Both the position numbers and the translations under genes were made by a program. Under the pieces are notes generated by a model. The model worked only from the letters and a program-made list of their open reading frames with translations, made no database searches and was not told where the DNA came from. Shown here one piece after another: positions 52,923 to 61,133 of a DNA stretch of 64,000 nucleotides. The first letter of the stretch is position 1. Each line of letters opens with the position of its first letter. Source of the stretch: Bacillus sp. FJAT-27225 (GTDB lineage: Bacteria > Bacillota > Bacilli > Bacillales > Cytobacillaceae); contig NZ_MAYU01000025.1 in the NCBI RefSeq assembly GCF_001685025.1, positions 186,001-250,000 of the forward strand. Reading direction: 5' to 3'.

Positions 52923-54155
52923 CTATTGGAATTTTTCCAGTTTAATGTCAACAAATAAACTCACCTTCTGATTCGGGTCTTTCAGATTAATGTCTCCTAT
53001 TTCGGAAAGTCGCTTTAAGCGGTAATTCAACGTGTTGATATGGACATTGAGGGCTTTGGCTGTATCCTGTATATTGCAATCTTTATTCAAATACATCTCC
53101 AAAGTTTGAGCCAGGTCGGTATGATTCTTTCTGTCATATTCATGAAGCTTTTTAAGAGCAGGATTTCCAAGCTCGCTCTTTGTTGTTTTTTCCAAAAGAA
53201 AGTCTAGGTATTTATAAATCCCCAAGTTTTGGTAGCAATGTATTTCTTCCGTTTCAGCAGGGAATTTGTGCTTGATGGCCAATACCTTGCTTGCCTCACG
53301 AAACGCCTTTTCGATTTGTAAATAATCACTGTATATTCCGCTAAATCCTTGAACAAGGTGGGGAATATCATACCTGTCCATCATTTTGTAGATAAACTGC
53401 TCACTGAAAACATTCAATGTATCAATAGGGTTCTTATCTCCTTCAAGAGAAATGAACATCACTAACTGCTGCTGATCAAAGGTATGAACGAGAACGGCTG
53501 GTTTTTGAATTGTACGTAATTGATAGGCAACCTGTCTTTCGTTTTCCCTGGTGATGTCATTTGAAAACATGAACACCATTACCGCATAAGACGATGGAGG
53601 TGTCATTTTCAGCGACTGAAAATGTTTGCGTACTTCTTCGTTTGAATGGTAATGTCCTGTCAACAGCTTCCAAAAAAATTCGTGAGATTGTTCGTCCCGT
53701 TTGTGTTTGCGGGCTTGAACTTGAACCAATTTATTTTTTGTCGCTTCTGCAGCCCGCTTAAGCAAGTTCATTCCTTCCTCACCAAGCGTCTCCCCAATTT
53801 CAAGAGCCCAAATAAACCCGAGCAGCTCATCATTTTTCCAAACTGAAATGGCAACGCGGTCACCAAGGCCAATTTCACCAACCGTTTTAATCCTTACAGG
53901 ATCCCGGCTATTCAAAAGCTGTGGAATCACACCATTTTTCCATAAAGAATTAATGACCTTTTCGGGAACGCGGCGGCCCATTATGGTGGCAACCCGTGCT
54001 GGGTCTGTTCTGTCATCATGTGTACTATAGGCAAGCAGCCTGTGGTTAACGTCTTCGATTGTAATCGGGCAATGTAAAACCTCACTAATCCTATCCGCTA
54101 TTTCATCAAGACTATCAAAATTTTCACTAAAAGGATCTAGTTTACTCGCAGCCAT
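52923..54155 (-). CDS. PucR-family transcriptional regulator, AdeR-like
   Basis: 410 residues with a N-terminal sensory part (GAF-like, LLAYSTHDDRTDPARVATIMGRRVP) and a C-terminal PucR helix-turn-helix: NIQDTAKALNVHINTLNYRLKRLSEIGDINL. The last helix pattern NTLNYRLKR is diagnostic. In B. subtilis AdeR, a PucR-type protein, activates ald; the gene here is next to ald, which supports the same role. It is transcribed toward ald and divergent from the permease gene. Confidence 0.88.
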   Translation of the reverse strand: MAASKLDPFSENFDSLDEIADRISEVLHCPITIEDVNHRLLAYSTHDDRTDPARVATIMGRRVPEKVINSLWKNGVIPQLLNSRDPVRIKTVGEIGLGDRVAISVWKNDELLGFIWALEIGETLGEEGMNLLKRAAEATKNKLVQVQARKHKRDEQSHEFFWKLLTGHYHSNEEVRKHFQSLKMTPPSSYAVMVFMFSNDITRENERQVAYQLRTIQKPAVLVHTFDQQQLVMFISLEGDKNPIDTLNVFSEQFIYKMMDRYDIPHLVQGFSGIYSDYLQIEKAFREASKVLAIKHKFPAETEEIHCYQNLGIYKYLDFLLEKTTKSELGNPALKKLHEYDRKNHTDLAQTLEMYLNKDCNIQDTAKALNVHINTLNYRLKRLSEIGDINLKDPNQKVSLFVDIKLEKFQ

Positions 54156-54284
54156 GCCTTACACCCTTTTTAAATAATATGATTTTTGTATAACATTTGT
54201 TATAATTACACAATACATTAATAATAGATTTGTGTGAATACCACAAGTGATATTTTCTTCGAAAAAATGAGAATTGTCAATGAT

Positions 54285-54314
54285 TTGACACTTTTTAGAA
54301 TAAAGTGGTAATGT
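54285..54314 (+). promoter_or_regulatory. Sigma-A promoter of the amino-acid permease gene
   Basis: TTGACA (54285-54290), 18-bp spacer, TAATGT (54309-54314). A second -10-like TATAAT follows at 54334-54339. Confidence 0.7.
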
Positions 54315-54325
54315 AAGCGCTATCA
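54312..54325 (+). promoter_or_regulatory. cre site (CcpA operator) in the permease promoter
   Basis: TGTAAGCGCTATCA matches all 14 positions of TGWAANCGNTNWCA. It overlaps the -10 element, a position where CcpA represses transcription. Confidence 0.82.
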
Positions 54326-54440
54326 ATACCATGTATAATAAACTTCAATTGGGAGGTTTACTAGAATAATGGTTTGGGTTAATGTAGGGTATCTAGAAGA
54401 AATTGGGGCCACGGGAAATTAAAACTTGGGGGTAGAATGT

Positions 54441-55865
54441 ATGGAGCAAGCCAAACAGCCAAATCAGCTTCAGAGGGGACTTGAAGAACGGCACATTACA
54501 CTTATGTCATTGGGGGCAGCAATAGGGGTCGGCCTGTTCCTTGGTTCGGCTTCGGCCATTAAGCTTGCAGGGCCGGGTATCATTGTAGCTTATGCGTTTG
54601 CCGGCATGATTATTTTCTTCATCATGCGGGCGCTAGGGGAGATGGCGATTCAAAAACCGGTGGCCGGATCTTTCGGCCAGTATGCGCGGGATTATTTAGG
54701 TCCCCTGCCAGGATTTCTGACAGGCTGGAATTATTGGTTATTATGGGTTGTCACGTGTATGGCTGAGATAACCGCTGCAGGAATTTATATGGAGTACTGG
54801 TTCCCAGACATACCGCGGTGGATATGGGCGCTTCTCGCATTGGGAATCATGGTGGCTGTAAACTTTTTGGCAGTCAAAGCGTTTGGTGAACTCGAATTTT
54901 GGTTTGCACTCATTAAGATCCTGACAATAATTTTTATGATTGTCAGCGGACTTGGCATCATCATTTTCGGAATTGGAAACGGCGGCATTGCAACCGGTAT
55001 CAGTAACCTGTGGGAAAATGGCGGATTATTTCCAAACGGCTTAACAGGGGTTCTTCTTTCCCTGCAAATGGTTATGTTTGCGTTTCTCGGGGTTGAAATG
55101 ATTGGGATTACCGCAGGGGAAGTAAAAAATCCGAAGAAAACACTAAGAAGGGCGATCGACACTGTCTTTTGGCGAATTCTCCTGTTTTATGTTGGTACCA
55201 TGTTTGTCATGATGTCGATTTACCCATGGCAGGAAATTGGTGTAAAAGGCAGCCCGTTCGTATTGGTGTTTGACCAGCTCGGCATACCGGCGGCTGCGGG
55301 CATTATCAACTTTGTCGTCTTGACTGCGGCACTATCTTCCTGTAACGGAGGGATTTTCAGTACCGCACGGATGCTTTATAACCTCGCTGAAAACGGCGAT
55401 GCACCAAAGAAACTTGGGATTGTAAATAAAAATGGGGTTCCAAGCAAAGCAGTCGTCCTTACAGGAACCGTGTTATTATTAGGTGTCGTTCTAAATTATA
55501 TTGTGCCGGAAAAAGTCTTTATTTGGTTAACTGCAGTTTCTACTTTTGGCGCAATCTGGACATGGTCTATGATTCTATTATCTCAAATAAAATACCGTAA
55601 AAGTTTGTCAAAGAAGCATGCTTCTTCACTTACTTATAAAATGCCGCTATTCCCGTTAACATCTTACTTTTCGCTCGCTTTCCTGGCGATGGTAGTTGGA
55701 ATGATGGCATACTCGCCAGATACAAGGATAGCCGTTATTGTAGGACCATTGTTCCTTGTAATTCTGGTAGCCTTCTATTATGGCAAAGGATATCATAGAA
55801 AAACTCGAATTGCTGACGAGCAGCCAGTAATCGCACTAGACACGAAATCTATCAATAGAGCATAA
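54441..55865 (+). CDS. APC-family amino acid permease
   Basis: 474 residues, 12 membrane helices, of the D-Ser/D-Ala/Gly and aromatic permease group (AAT family). Seen: LQRGLEERHITLMSLGAAIGVGLFLGSASAIKLAGPGI, LGEMAIQKPVAGSFGQYA, and AALSSCNGGIFSTARMLYNLAENGDAPK. With alr, ald and the AdeR-like regulator next to it, alanine (D, L or both) is a likely substrate; that is inference. GGGGGTA lies before ATG 54441. Confidence 0.9.
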   Translation: MEQAKQPNQLQRGLEERHITLMSLGAAIGVGLFLGSASAIKLAGPGIIVAYAFAGMIIFFIMRALGEMAIQKPVAGSFGQYARDYLGPLPGFLTGWNYWLLWVVTCMAEITAAGIYMEYWFPDIPRWIWALLALGIMVAVNFLAVKAFGELEFWFALIKILTIIFMIVSGLGIIIFGIGNGGIATGISNLWENGGLFPNGLTGVLLSLQMVMFAFLGVEMIGITAGEVKNPKKTLRRAIDTVFWRILLFYVGTMFVMMSIYPWQEIGVKGSPFVLVFDQLGIPAAAGIINFVVLTAALSSCNGGIFSTARMLYNLAENGDAPKKLGIVNKNGVPSKAVVLTGTVLLLGVVLNYIVPEKVFIWLTAVSTFGAIWTWSMILLSQIKYRKSLSKKHASSLTYKMPLFPLTSYFSLAFLAMVVGMMAYSPDTRIAVIVGPLFLVILVAFYYGKGYHRKTRIADEQPVIALDTKSINRA

Positions 55866-55871
55866 ATGCGG

Positions 55872-55908
55872 ACAGGTCCTTCCTGAGGGGAGGGCCTGTT
55901 TTTTTTTG
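55872..55908 (+). terminator. Terminator after the permease gene
   Basis: Stem ACAGGTCCTTCC / GGAGGGCCTGT followed by eight T residues. Confidence 0.9.
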
Positions 55909-56025
55909 AGGCATGCCTTGTTATTGCACAACTTACTATTTAAGAAAATTGTAACTTTTAATGTCACTACTAGCGGTTCAATTAAAAAAAGGGGATAAAT
56001 TTTAAAGTTCAGGTTATTGCAGAAC

Positions 56026-56236
56026 GTTATAAGTGACTTTGTCACAAAATTATTAATGCCAAGGTCATTAAGAAACGTTATAAGTGACTTTGTCACAATA
56101 TTTTTAACCGTAAAGTCTTTAAGAAACGCAATAAGTGACTCTATCACAAAATTTTTAACGCTAAAGTCATTAACAGGTTATAAGCGACTTTTCCAGAAAA
56201 ATCGAACGCTAATGTCATCAAGGAAGCCATAAGTGT
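56026..56236 (-). repeat. 51-bp tandem array, family A, reverse orientation (about 4.5 copies)
   Basis: TAAGTGACTTT begins at 56030, 56081, 56132 (variant), 56181 (variant) and, shortened, 56230; steps 51, 51, 49, 49. Read on the minus strand, the unit TTAATGACTTTAGCGTT ... GTGACAAAGTCACTTATA matches those at 10290 and 30862. Confidence 0.92.
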
Positions 56237-56403
56237 AAGAAACGGCCAGCACCTGTACTCCCTTTTGTTAAAACCATACGGAATTTATTGGGGATATACA
56301 CTCATTTTTGTGTAAATCGACCATAGTTATAGAAAAGAAAAACCGATAAATTTAAATCGTAGATTGAACTTTCTGAATTGACATAAGGAAAGCGGGTGAA
56401 TAC

Positions 56404-57585
56404 ATGAATTTCCAATCGATTCGGATGTCACAAATTCCACCTTACCTTTTTGCCGAAATCAATAAGAAGAAAGCAGCCATGGCTGAGACGGGCATTGATA
56501 TTATCGATTTAGGAATTGGCGACCCAGATTTACCTACACCTCCTCATATTATTGAAAAATTAGTAACGGAATCGAAAGACCCAAAAAATTTGAAATATCC
56601 AAGTTTCATAGGGATCGACGAATTCAAACAGGCGGTTGCGGATTTTTATAGCCGCCACTTTGGGGTAACCCTCGATCCAAAAACAGAAGTGCTGGCATTG
56701 ATTGGCTCAAAAGAAGGGATTGCCCATATCGTGCCAACTCTTGTTGATCCAGGGGAGTATGTCCTTATTCCGGATCCAAGTTATCCGGTTTATCGAATGG
56801 CAACCTTGTTGGCAAACGCGAAATGCCACAATATGCCGCTTTTGAAGGAAAACAATTTTGAACCTGTGTTCGACGATATTCCTAAAGAAATTCTTGGCCG
56901 TTCCAGGTTAATGTTTCTCAATTATCCCGGCAATCCAACAGCAGCAACCGTCGATATCGATTTTTTTAAAAACGCCGTTGAATTTGGGAAAAAGAACGAA
57001 ATTGCAATTGCTCACGATTCTGCTTATAACATGGTTACCTTTGACGGGTACAAAGCACCAAGCATCCTCCAGGTTGAAGGAGCAAAGGACATTGCCGTTG
57101 AGTTTGGTTCATTGTCAAAAACGTACTGCATGACTGGTTTCCGGATTGGCTATGTTGTCGGAAACAAGAAAATAATCAACGCTTTATCTATTTATAAAGG
57201 CAATACGGACACAGGGCAATTCACACCAATCCAAAAGGCAGCGACGTTAGCGCTGAATGGAGATCAAAGCAGTGTTGGCGCATACAATCAAGTTTATGAG
57301 AAGCGAATGACAGCCATGCTGGAAGGGCTAAGATCGATTGGAGTCAAGGCTGAACCCTCAAAAGGAAGTTTATTTATTTGGGCACCAGTGCCAAAAGGGT
57401 ATACCTCCGCAGAATTTGTCACTAATGTACTGGAGCAAACCGGCGTCATCCTCACACCAGGCACCGCGTTCGGCCCAACTGGAGAAGGATATTTCCGGGT
57501 TTCACTTTCAGTGCCAACGGATCAATTACTAGAAGCAGTTAATAGAATACAGCAAAAATTAAAATCGGCAAAAGTGGAGGGATAG
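56404..57585 (+). CDS. Class I/II PLP aminotransferase (DapL / LysN-like)
   Basis: 393 residues. PLP lysine in GSLSKTYCMTGFRIGY (Lys239), phosphate-binding and Asp/Asn segments NYPGNPTAAT and AHDSAYNMVT. Overall closest in feel to LL-diaminopimelate-type aminotransferases, which in bacilli include enzymes for other amino acids. It is immediately followed (4 bp) by an aldehyde dehydrogenase, so it likely acts in the same catabolic route, for instance aminoadipate or an omega-amino acid. The exact substrate is not determined. AAAGCGGGTG precedes the ATG. Confidence 0.85.
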   Translation: MNFQSIRMSQIPPYLFAEINKKKAAMAETGIDIIDLGIGDPDLPTPPHIIEKLVTESKDPKNLKYPSFIGIDEFKQAVADFYSRHFGVTLDPKTEVLALIGSKEGIAHIVPTLVDPGEYVLIPDPSYPVYRMATLLANAKCHNMPLLKENNFEPVFDDIPKEILGRSRLMFLNYPGNPTAATVDIDFFKNAVEFGKKNEIAIAHDSAYNMVTFDGYKAPSILQVEGAKDIAVEFGSLSKTYCMTGFRIGYVVGNKKIINALSIYKGNTDTGQFTPIQKAATLALNGDQSSVGAYNQVYEKRMTAMLEGLRSIGVKAEPSKGSLFIWAPVPKGYTSAEFVTNVLEQTGVILTPGTAFGPTGEGYFRVSLSVPTDQLLEAVNRIQQKLKSAKVEG

Positions 57586-57588
57586 GAC

Positions 57589-59070
57589 ATGAGAAAAATT
57601 ATTAATTATATTAACGGAGAATGGTGTGAACCATCAACAAGCAAATTTGTACCGGTTACCAATCCGGCAAATGGTGAGGTACTGTCCGAAGTTGCCCAGT
57701 CTTCAAAGGAAGATGTTGACCATGCAGTCCGGGCGGCGAAAGCGGCTCAGCGTTTATGGCGCCTCGTTCCCGCACCTGAACGGGCTAACTATTTATATAA
57801 AGTTGCATTTCTTTTAAAAGATAGAAAAGAACAGCTCTCCCAAACACTTACCCGCGAAATGGGAAAAGTAATTGAAGAGGCAAGGGGAGAGGTACAGGAA
57901 GCAATTGACATGGCTTATTACATGGCCGGCGAGGGTCGCAGGCTGTTTGGTGATACGGTGCCTTCCGAACTGCAGAATAAATTTGCGATGAGTGTTCGTG
58001 TTCCCGTTGGGGTAGCGGGCTTGATTACACCTTGGAATTTTCCGATTGCGATCGCTTCTTGGAAGTCACTTCCAGCCCTTGTGTCAGGTAATGCCGTAGT
58101 GTGGAAACCAGCAACAGAAACGCCAATGGTCGCCGAAGAGTTTGTTCGCATTTATGAAGAAGCCGGGTTGCCAAAAGGGCTTATTAATCTTGTTAACGGG
58201 TCCGGAAGCGAAGTCGGGAATGCAATGGTTGAGCATCCTGGAATTGATTTAATTTCCTTCACAGGCTCAAATGAAGTGGGAAAAGCGATTAATGGCCGCG
58301 CCGGGGAATTGCTGAAAAGGACGTCACTCGAAATGGGCGGGAAAAATGCAATTACCGTTTTGGAAGATGCCGATCTTGACCTGGCAATTGAAGGAATCTT
58401 ATGGGGAGCATTTGGTACGAGCGGACAAAGATGCACTGCTACAAGCCGTGTGCTCGTCCATGAATCAGTAAAAGCCGAAATTGAGAAAAAATTGCTGGCC
58501 CGGATTGGTGAATTAAAGATGGGTGATGGACTGGACGAGAAAGTAAAGGTTGGGCCAGTTATTAACCGTTCCTCATTGGAGAGGATTGATGAATACGTTA
58601 AAATCGGGCAGCAGGAAGGAGCCAAGCTTTTAGCTGGCGGCAAAATTGCCGATGAAGAGGGTCTGGATAAAGGAAACTTCTACTTGCCTACCATTTTTAC
58701 CGATGTAACAAAAGATATGAGAATCGCACAGGAGGAAATTTTTGGACCGGTCGTGTCAATTATTCCTGTCAAGAGTCTGGAAGAAGCGATTGAAGTCAAC
58801 AACAGCGTCGAATTCGGGCTATCGAGTTCAATATATACGGCGAATATTAACAGAGCATTTCAGGCAATGAGAGACCTTGATACCGGAATTGTTTACGTAA
58901 ATGCAGGCACAACCGGTGCAGAGATTCACCTGCCATTTGGCGGAACGAAAGGAACGGGGAATGGCCACAGGGATTCTGGTGTAGCGGCGCTTGATGTGTA
59001 TACAGAGTGGAAATCAATCTATGTTGACTACAGCGGCAAACTGCAGCGAGCCCAGATTGATAATAATTGA
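57589..59070 (+). CDS. Aldehyde dehydrogenase, aminoadipate-semialdehyde-type candidate
   Basis: 493 residues. General-base Glu248 in SLEMGGKNA, nucleophile Cys282 in SGQRCTATSR. The C-terminal segment PFGGTKGTGNGHRDSGVAALDVYTEWKSIY is like the semialdehyde dehydrogenases that act on amino-acid-derived aldehydes (aminoadipate or succinate semialdehyde). It oxidises an aldehyde to acid with NAD(P). It lies four bases after the aminotransferase stop with GGAGG overlapping. Precise substrate unresolved. Confidence 0.85.
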   Translation: MRKIINYINGEWCEPSTSKFVPVTNPANGEVLSEVAQSSKEDVDHAVRAAKAAQRLWRLVPAPERANYLYKVAFLLKDRKEQLSQTLTREMGKVIEEARGEVQEAIDMAYYMAGEGRRLFGDTVPSELQNKFAMSVRVPVGVAGLITPWNFPIAIASWKSLPALVSGNAVVWKPATETPMVAEEFVRIYEEAGLPKGLINLVNGSGSEVGNAMVEHPGIDLISFTGSNEVGKAINGRAGELLKRTSLEMGGKNAITVLEDADLDLAIEGILWGAFGTSGQRCTATSRVLVHESVKAEIEKKLLARIGELKMGDGLDEKVKVGPVINRSSLERIDEYVKIGQQEGAKLLAGGKIADEEGLDKGNFYLPTIFTDVTKDMRIAQEEIFGPVVSIIPVKSLEEAIEVNNSVEFGLSSSIYTANINRAFQAMRDLDTGIVYVNAGTTGAEIHLPFGGTKGTGNGHRDSGVAALDVYTEWKSIYVDYSGKLQRAQIDNN

Positions 59071-59081
59071 TTTTAGTAGAA

Positions 59082-59120
59082 GTAAAAGAATCAGCAGTCG
59101 GTCTCTGCTGATTCTTTTAC
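59082..59120. terminator. Bidirectional terminator between ALDH and GntR genes
   Basis: Stem GTAAAAGAATCAGCAG / CTGCTGATTCTTTTAC with an eight-base loop; T runs on both strands. Confidence 0.9.
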
Positions 59121-59129
59121 TTCATACGG

Positions 59130-59768
59130 CTATGGTTTATCTGCATCTTGGATGGCTGCAATATGATGGTACCTGACAAATTGTTCAATCTCGATCTGGT
59201 TTTTACCGGCTGATAGCAGAGAGATGATTTCCTCATGCTCTTGGATTGCATCCACGGCCCGGGTTGGGAAATACATAGGCTTTAGCCTTCGGATTGTATC
59301 AAGTTTTTCCCACATTTGTTGGATTAGAGCCACGAGCGATTGATTAGGGCAGCCGCGAATGGTTTGCAAATGGAATTCTTTATTCCGTTGAATATACCCA
59401 TTAAAGTCAAAACGCTGAAGCGAATCTTTAATTTGGTTATTTAGTTCTTGGAGTTTCTCCAACTGATCCGTTGTTATTGAAGAAGCACTTAAAGATACAG
59501 CATAGCCTTCAAGGACTGCTAAAGTCGACAAAACCTCGTAGTACTCATTTTCATCAATATGCGAGACGATTGCTCCGCTGTAAGCTTTCATTGTAACCAA
59601 TCCTTCAGCCTCCAAACGCCGGATTGCCTCACGGATCGGTATTGGACTTAACGAGAGCTCCTTTCCTAAAGTATCGATAACTAACCGCTGGCCTGGGACG
59701 TATACCCCATTCAAAATCCTTGTACGAATAAATTGATACGCTTGTTCCTGCTTATTATCCTTTTTCAT
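59130..59768 (-). CDS. GntR-family regulator (FadR/FCD type)
   Basis: 212 residues. N-terminal winged helix: YQFIRTRILNGVYVPGQRLVIDTLGKELSLSPIPIREAIRRLEAEGLV. The C-terminal FCD domain has Asp/His metal-ligand candidates in NKEFHLQTI and EHEEIISLL. These regulators sense acyl or carboxylate ligands. The gene is divergent from the 3-hydroxyacyl-CoA dehydrogenase operon and a near-palindromic site (59776-59787) lies right before its start, so autoregulation and operon control are likely. Confidence 0.9.
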   Translation of the reverse strand: MKKDNKQEQAYQFIRTRILNGVYVPGQRLVIDTLGKELSLSPIPIREAIRRLEAEGLVTMKAYSGAIVSHIDENEYYEVLSTLAVLEGYAVSLSASSITTDQLEKLQELNNQIKDSLQRFDFNGYIQRNKEFHLQTIRGCPNQSLVALIQQMWEKLDTIRRLKPMYFPTRAVDAIQEHEEIISLLSAGKNQIEIEQFVRYHHIAAIQDADKP

Positions 59769-59775
59769 ATATAAA

Positions 59776-59787
59776 ATTATATATGAT
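59776..59787. promoter_or_regulatory. Candidate GntR operator 1
   Basis: ATTATATATGAT, an eleven-of-twelve match to the perfect palindrome ATCATATATGAT at 60132, lies 8 bp upstream of the GntR start codon. Confidence 0.55.
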
Positions 59788-59929
59788 TTAAGCGATGAAC
59801 TTCAATATATAAAGAGGTTCAATGTAGAGACGAAGTGTTTGAGGATTACTGCTCACTAAAATTGGTTTTTTAATAACCTGGCTTTTCTCACTTGACAGTG
59901 GTGACATGTTGCGGGTTGTGTCTGAATTG

Positions 59930-60008
59930 TGAATAAGGGCGATATATTGTTCGTTCAGGGGGATAAATTAGTGATTAAGGGATAAAAAAAGTTCATTCAG
60001 GGCGAAAA
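59930..60008 (+). repeat. 21-bp tandem array, TTCAGGGCGATAAA type (4 copies)
   Basis: AGGGCGATA, AGGGGGATA, AGGGATA and AGGGCGAAA begin at 59936, 59957, 59978 and 59999, an exact 21-bp period. Located in the divergent intergenic region between the GntR gene and the 3-hydroxyacyl-CoA dehydrogenase gene. Confidence 0.9.
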
Positions 60009-60131
60009 AGATGTGAAAGCGGTCGATAAAAGTTTGGTACTAACTTCTTACTGTAAATCCGATTACAAGAACATAGGAGTTTTAGTATGGGAAACAAACA
60101 AATATGGCATACAATTCAGAATATAATTGAA

Positions 60132-60143
60132 ATCATATATGAT
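60132..60143. promoter_or_regulatory. Candidate GntR operator 2
   Basis: ATCATATATGAT is a perfect 12-bp palindrome just upstream of TATAAT (60153-60158), placed to block the promoter of the downstream operon. Confidence 0.6.
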
Positions 60144-60152
60144 TTGGTATAT

Positions 60153-60158
60153 TATAAT
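60153..60158 (+). promoter_or_regulatory. -10 element of the hydroxyacyl-CoA/CoA-transferase operon
   Basis: TATAAT; an alternative TATATT lies at 60148-60153, 15 bp after TTGAAA (60127-60132) and preceded by TGG. The exact start point is not fixed, but it falls near 60165. Confidence 0.55.
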
Positions 60159-60190
60159 CGCAAATGAGCATGAAAGAGAGGGGAATACTT

Positions 60191-61039
60191 TTGGATACGT
60201 TAACAGTTGTCGGTTCCGGAGTGATGGGAAGGGGCATCGCTTATGTTGCTGCCCTCGGCGGGTTCCAGGTTTTTGTCAATGACGTCAGCCAGGCCAATCT
60301 CGATAAAGCTAAATCGTATATTGAAGCGGAAATGTCGAAAAGTGCCGACAGGGGTTTTTTAAGGAATGGGGATGTTGATAGAGCTATTAAAAACATAAAC
60401 TATACAACAAGCCTCGAAGAAGCTGCCGGGAATGCCGATATTGTCATCGAAGCCGTTTTTGAATTAATCGAAGTGAAAGCCGAAATTTTTAAAAAACTGG
60501 ACACCATATGCCCGGACCACACCATCCTTGCCACAAATACTTCTACGATGAGTCCTACAGAAATCGCCGCACAGACCTCCAGACCAGAAAAATGTATCGC
60601 CATGCATTTCTTTAATCCCGTCCACAAAATGAAGTTGATTGAAATCGTCAGAGGGCTGCAAACATCTGATGAAACGATGAATAAAGCAAGAGAAGTAAGC
60701 CGGAAATTAGGCAAAGAAACAGTGGAAGTGAATGAATTTCCCGGATTTGTTACCAGCCGCATGAATTGCCTGATTGGAAACGAGGCCATGAACATGCTGA
60801 TGGAAGGAGTAGCCTCGGCTGAAGATATTGATAAAGCCATGAAACTCGGACTGAATCATCCAATGGGGCCGCTTGAGCTTGCAGACCTGGTTGGATTGGA
60901 TACAAGGCTCCGCAACATGGAATACCTTTATAAAACGCTCGGTGAAAAGTACCGGCCATGTCCGCTTCTCATTAAATATGTCAAAGCCGGCAGACTTGGA
61001 CGCAAATCAGGCCAGGGTTTCTATACGTATGAAAAATAA
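60191..61039 (+). CDS. 3-hydroxyacyl-CoA dehydrogenase (3-hydroxybutyryl-CoA type)
   Basis: 282 residues, typical of short 3-hydroxybutyryl-CoA dehydrogenases. NAD site VVGSGVMGRGIAYVAALGG; catalytic His in AMHFFNPVHKMKLIEIVRG; PGFVTSRMNCLIGNEAMNML and HPMGPLELADLVGLDTRL in the C-terminal domain. The TTG at 60191 is chosen since AGAGGGGA lies seven bases upstream and the promoter start would leave ATG 60164 almost leaderless. First gene of the operon through scoA, scoB, enoyl-CoA hydratase and acyl-CoA dehydrogenase. Confidence 0.92.
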   Translation: MDTLTVVGSGVMGRGIAYVAALGGFQVFVNDVSQANLDKAKSYIEAEMSKSADRGFLRNGDVDRAIKNINYTTSLEEAAGNADIVIEAVFELIEVKAEIFKKLDTICPDHTILATNTSTMSPTEIAAQTSRPEKCIAMHFFNPVHKMKLIEIVRGLQTSDETMNKAREVSRKLGKETVEVNEFPGFVTSRMNCLIGNEAMNMLMEGVASAEDIDKAMKLGLNHPMGPLELADLVGLDTRLRNMEYLYKTLGEKYRPCPLLIKYVKAGRLGRKSGQGFYTYEK

Positions 61040-61059
61040 TTTCCAGTAATTATCTAAAT

Positions 61060-61122
61060 GCTCATATCGGTGCGGAATAGGCTCATATCTGCAGTAAATT
61101 GGCTCATAAGTTTTTCAAATTG
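61060..61122 (+). repeat. 21-bp tandem array, GGCTCATA type (3 copies)
   Basis: GCTCATA begins at 61060, 61081 and 61102, an exact 21-bp period. It fills the gap between the 3-hydroxyacyl-CoA dehydrogenase and scoA and so lies inside a probable operon transcript. Confidence 0.85.
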
Positions 61123-61133
61123 GAGGGCAAATG

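Noticed and set aside
56017-56232. 71-residue plus-strand ORF rich in NVISDFVTK-like repeats (and its minus-strand counterpart at 55836-56147)
   Set aside because: Both are translations of the family A array in opposite orientation.
58152-58643. 163-residue minus-strand ORF in the aldehyde dehydrogenase gene
   Set aside because: Shadow frame; the sense frame has full ALDH motifs.
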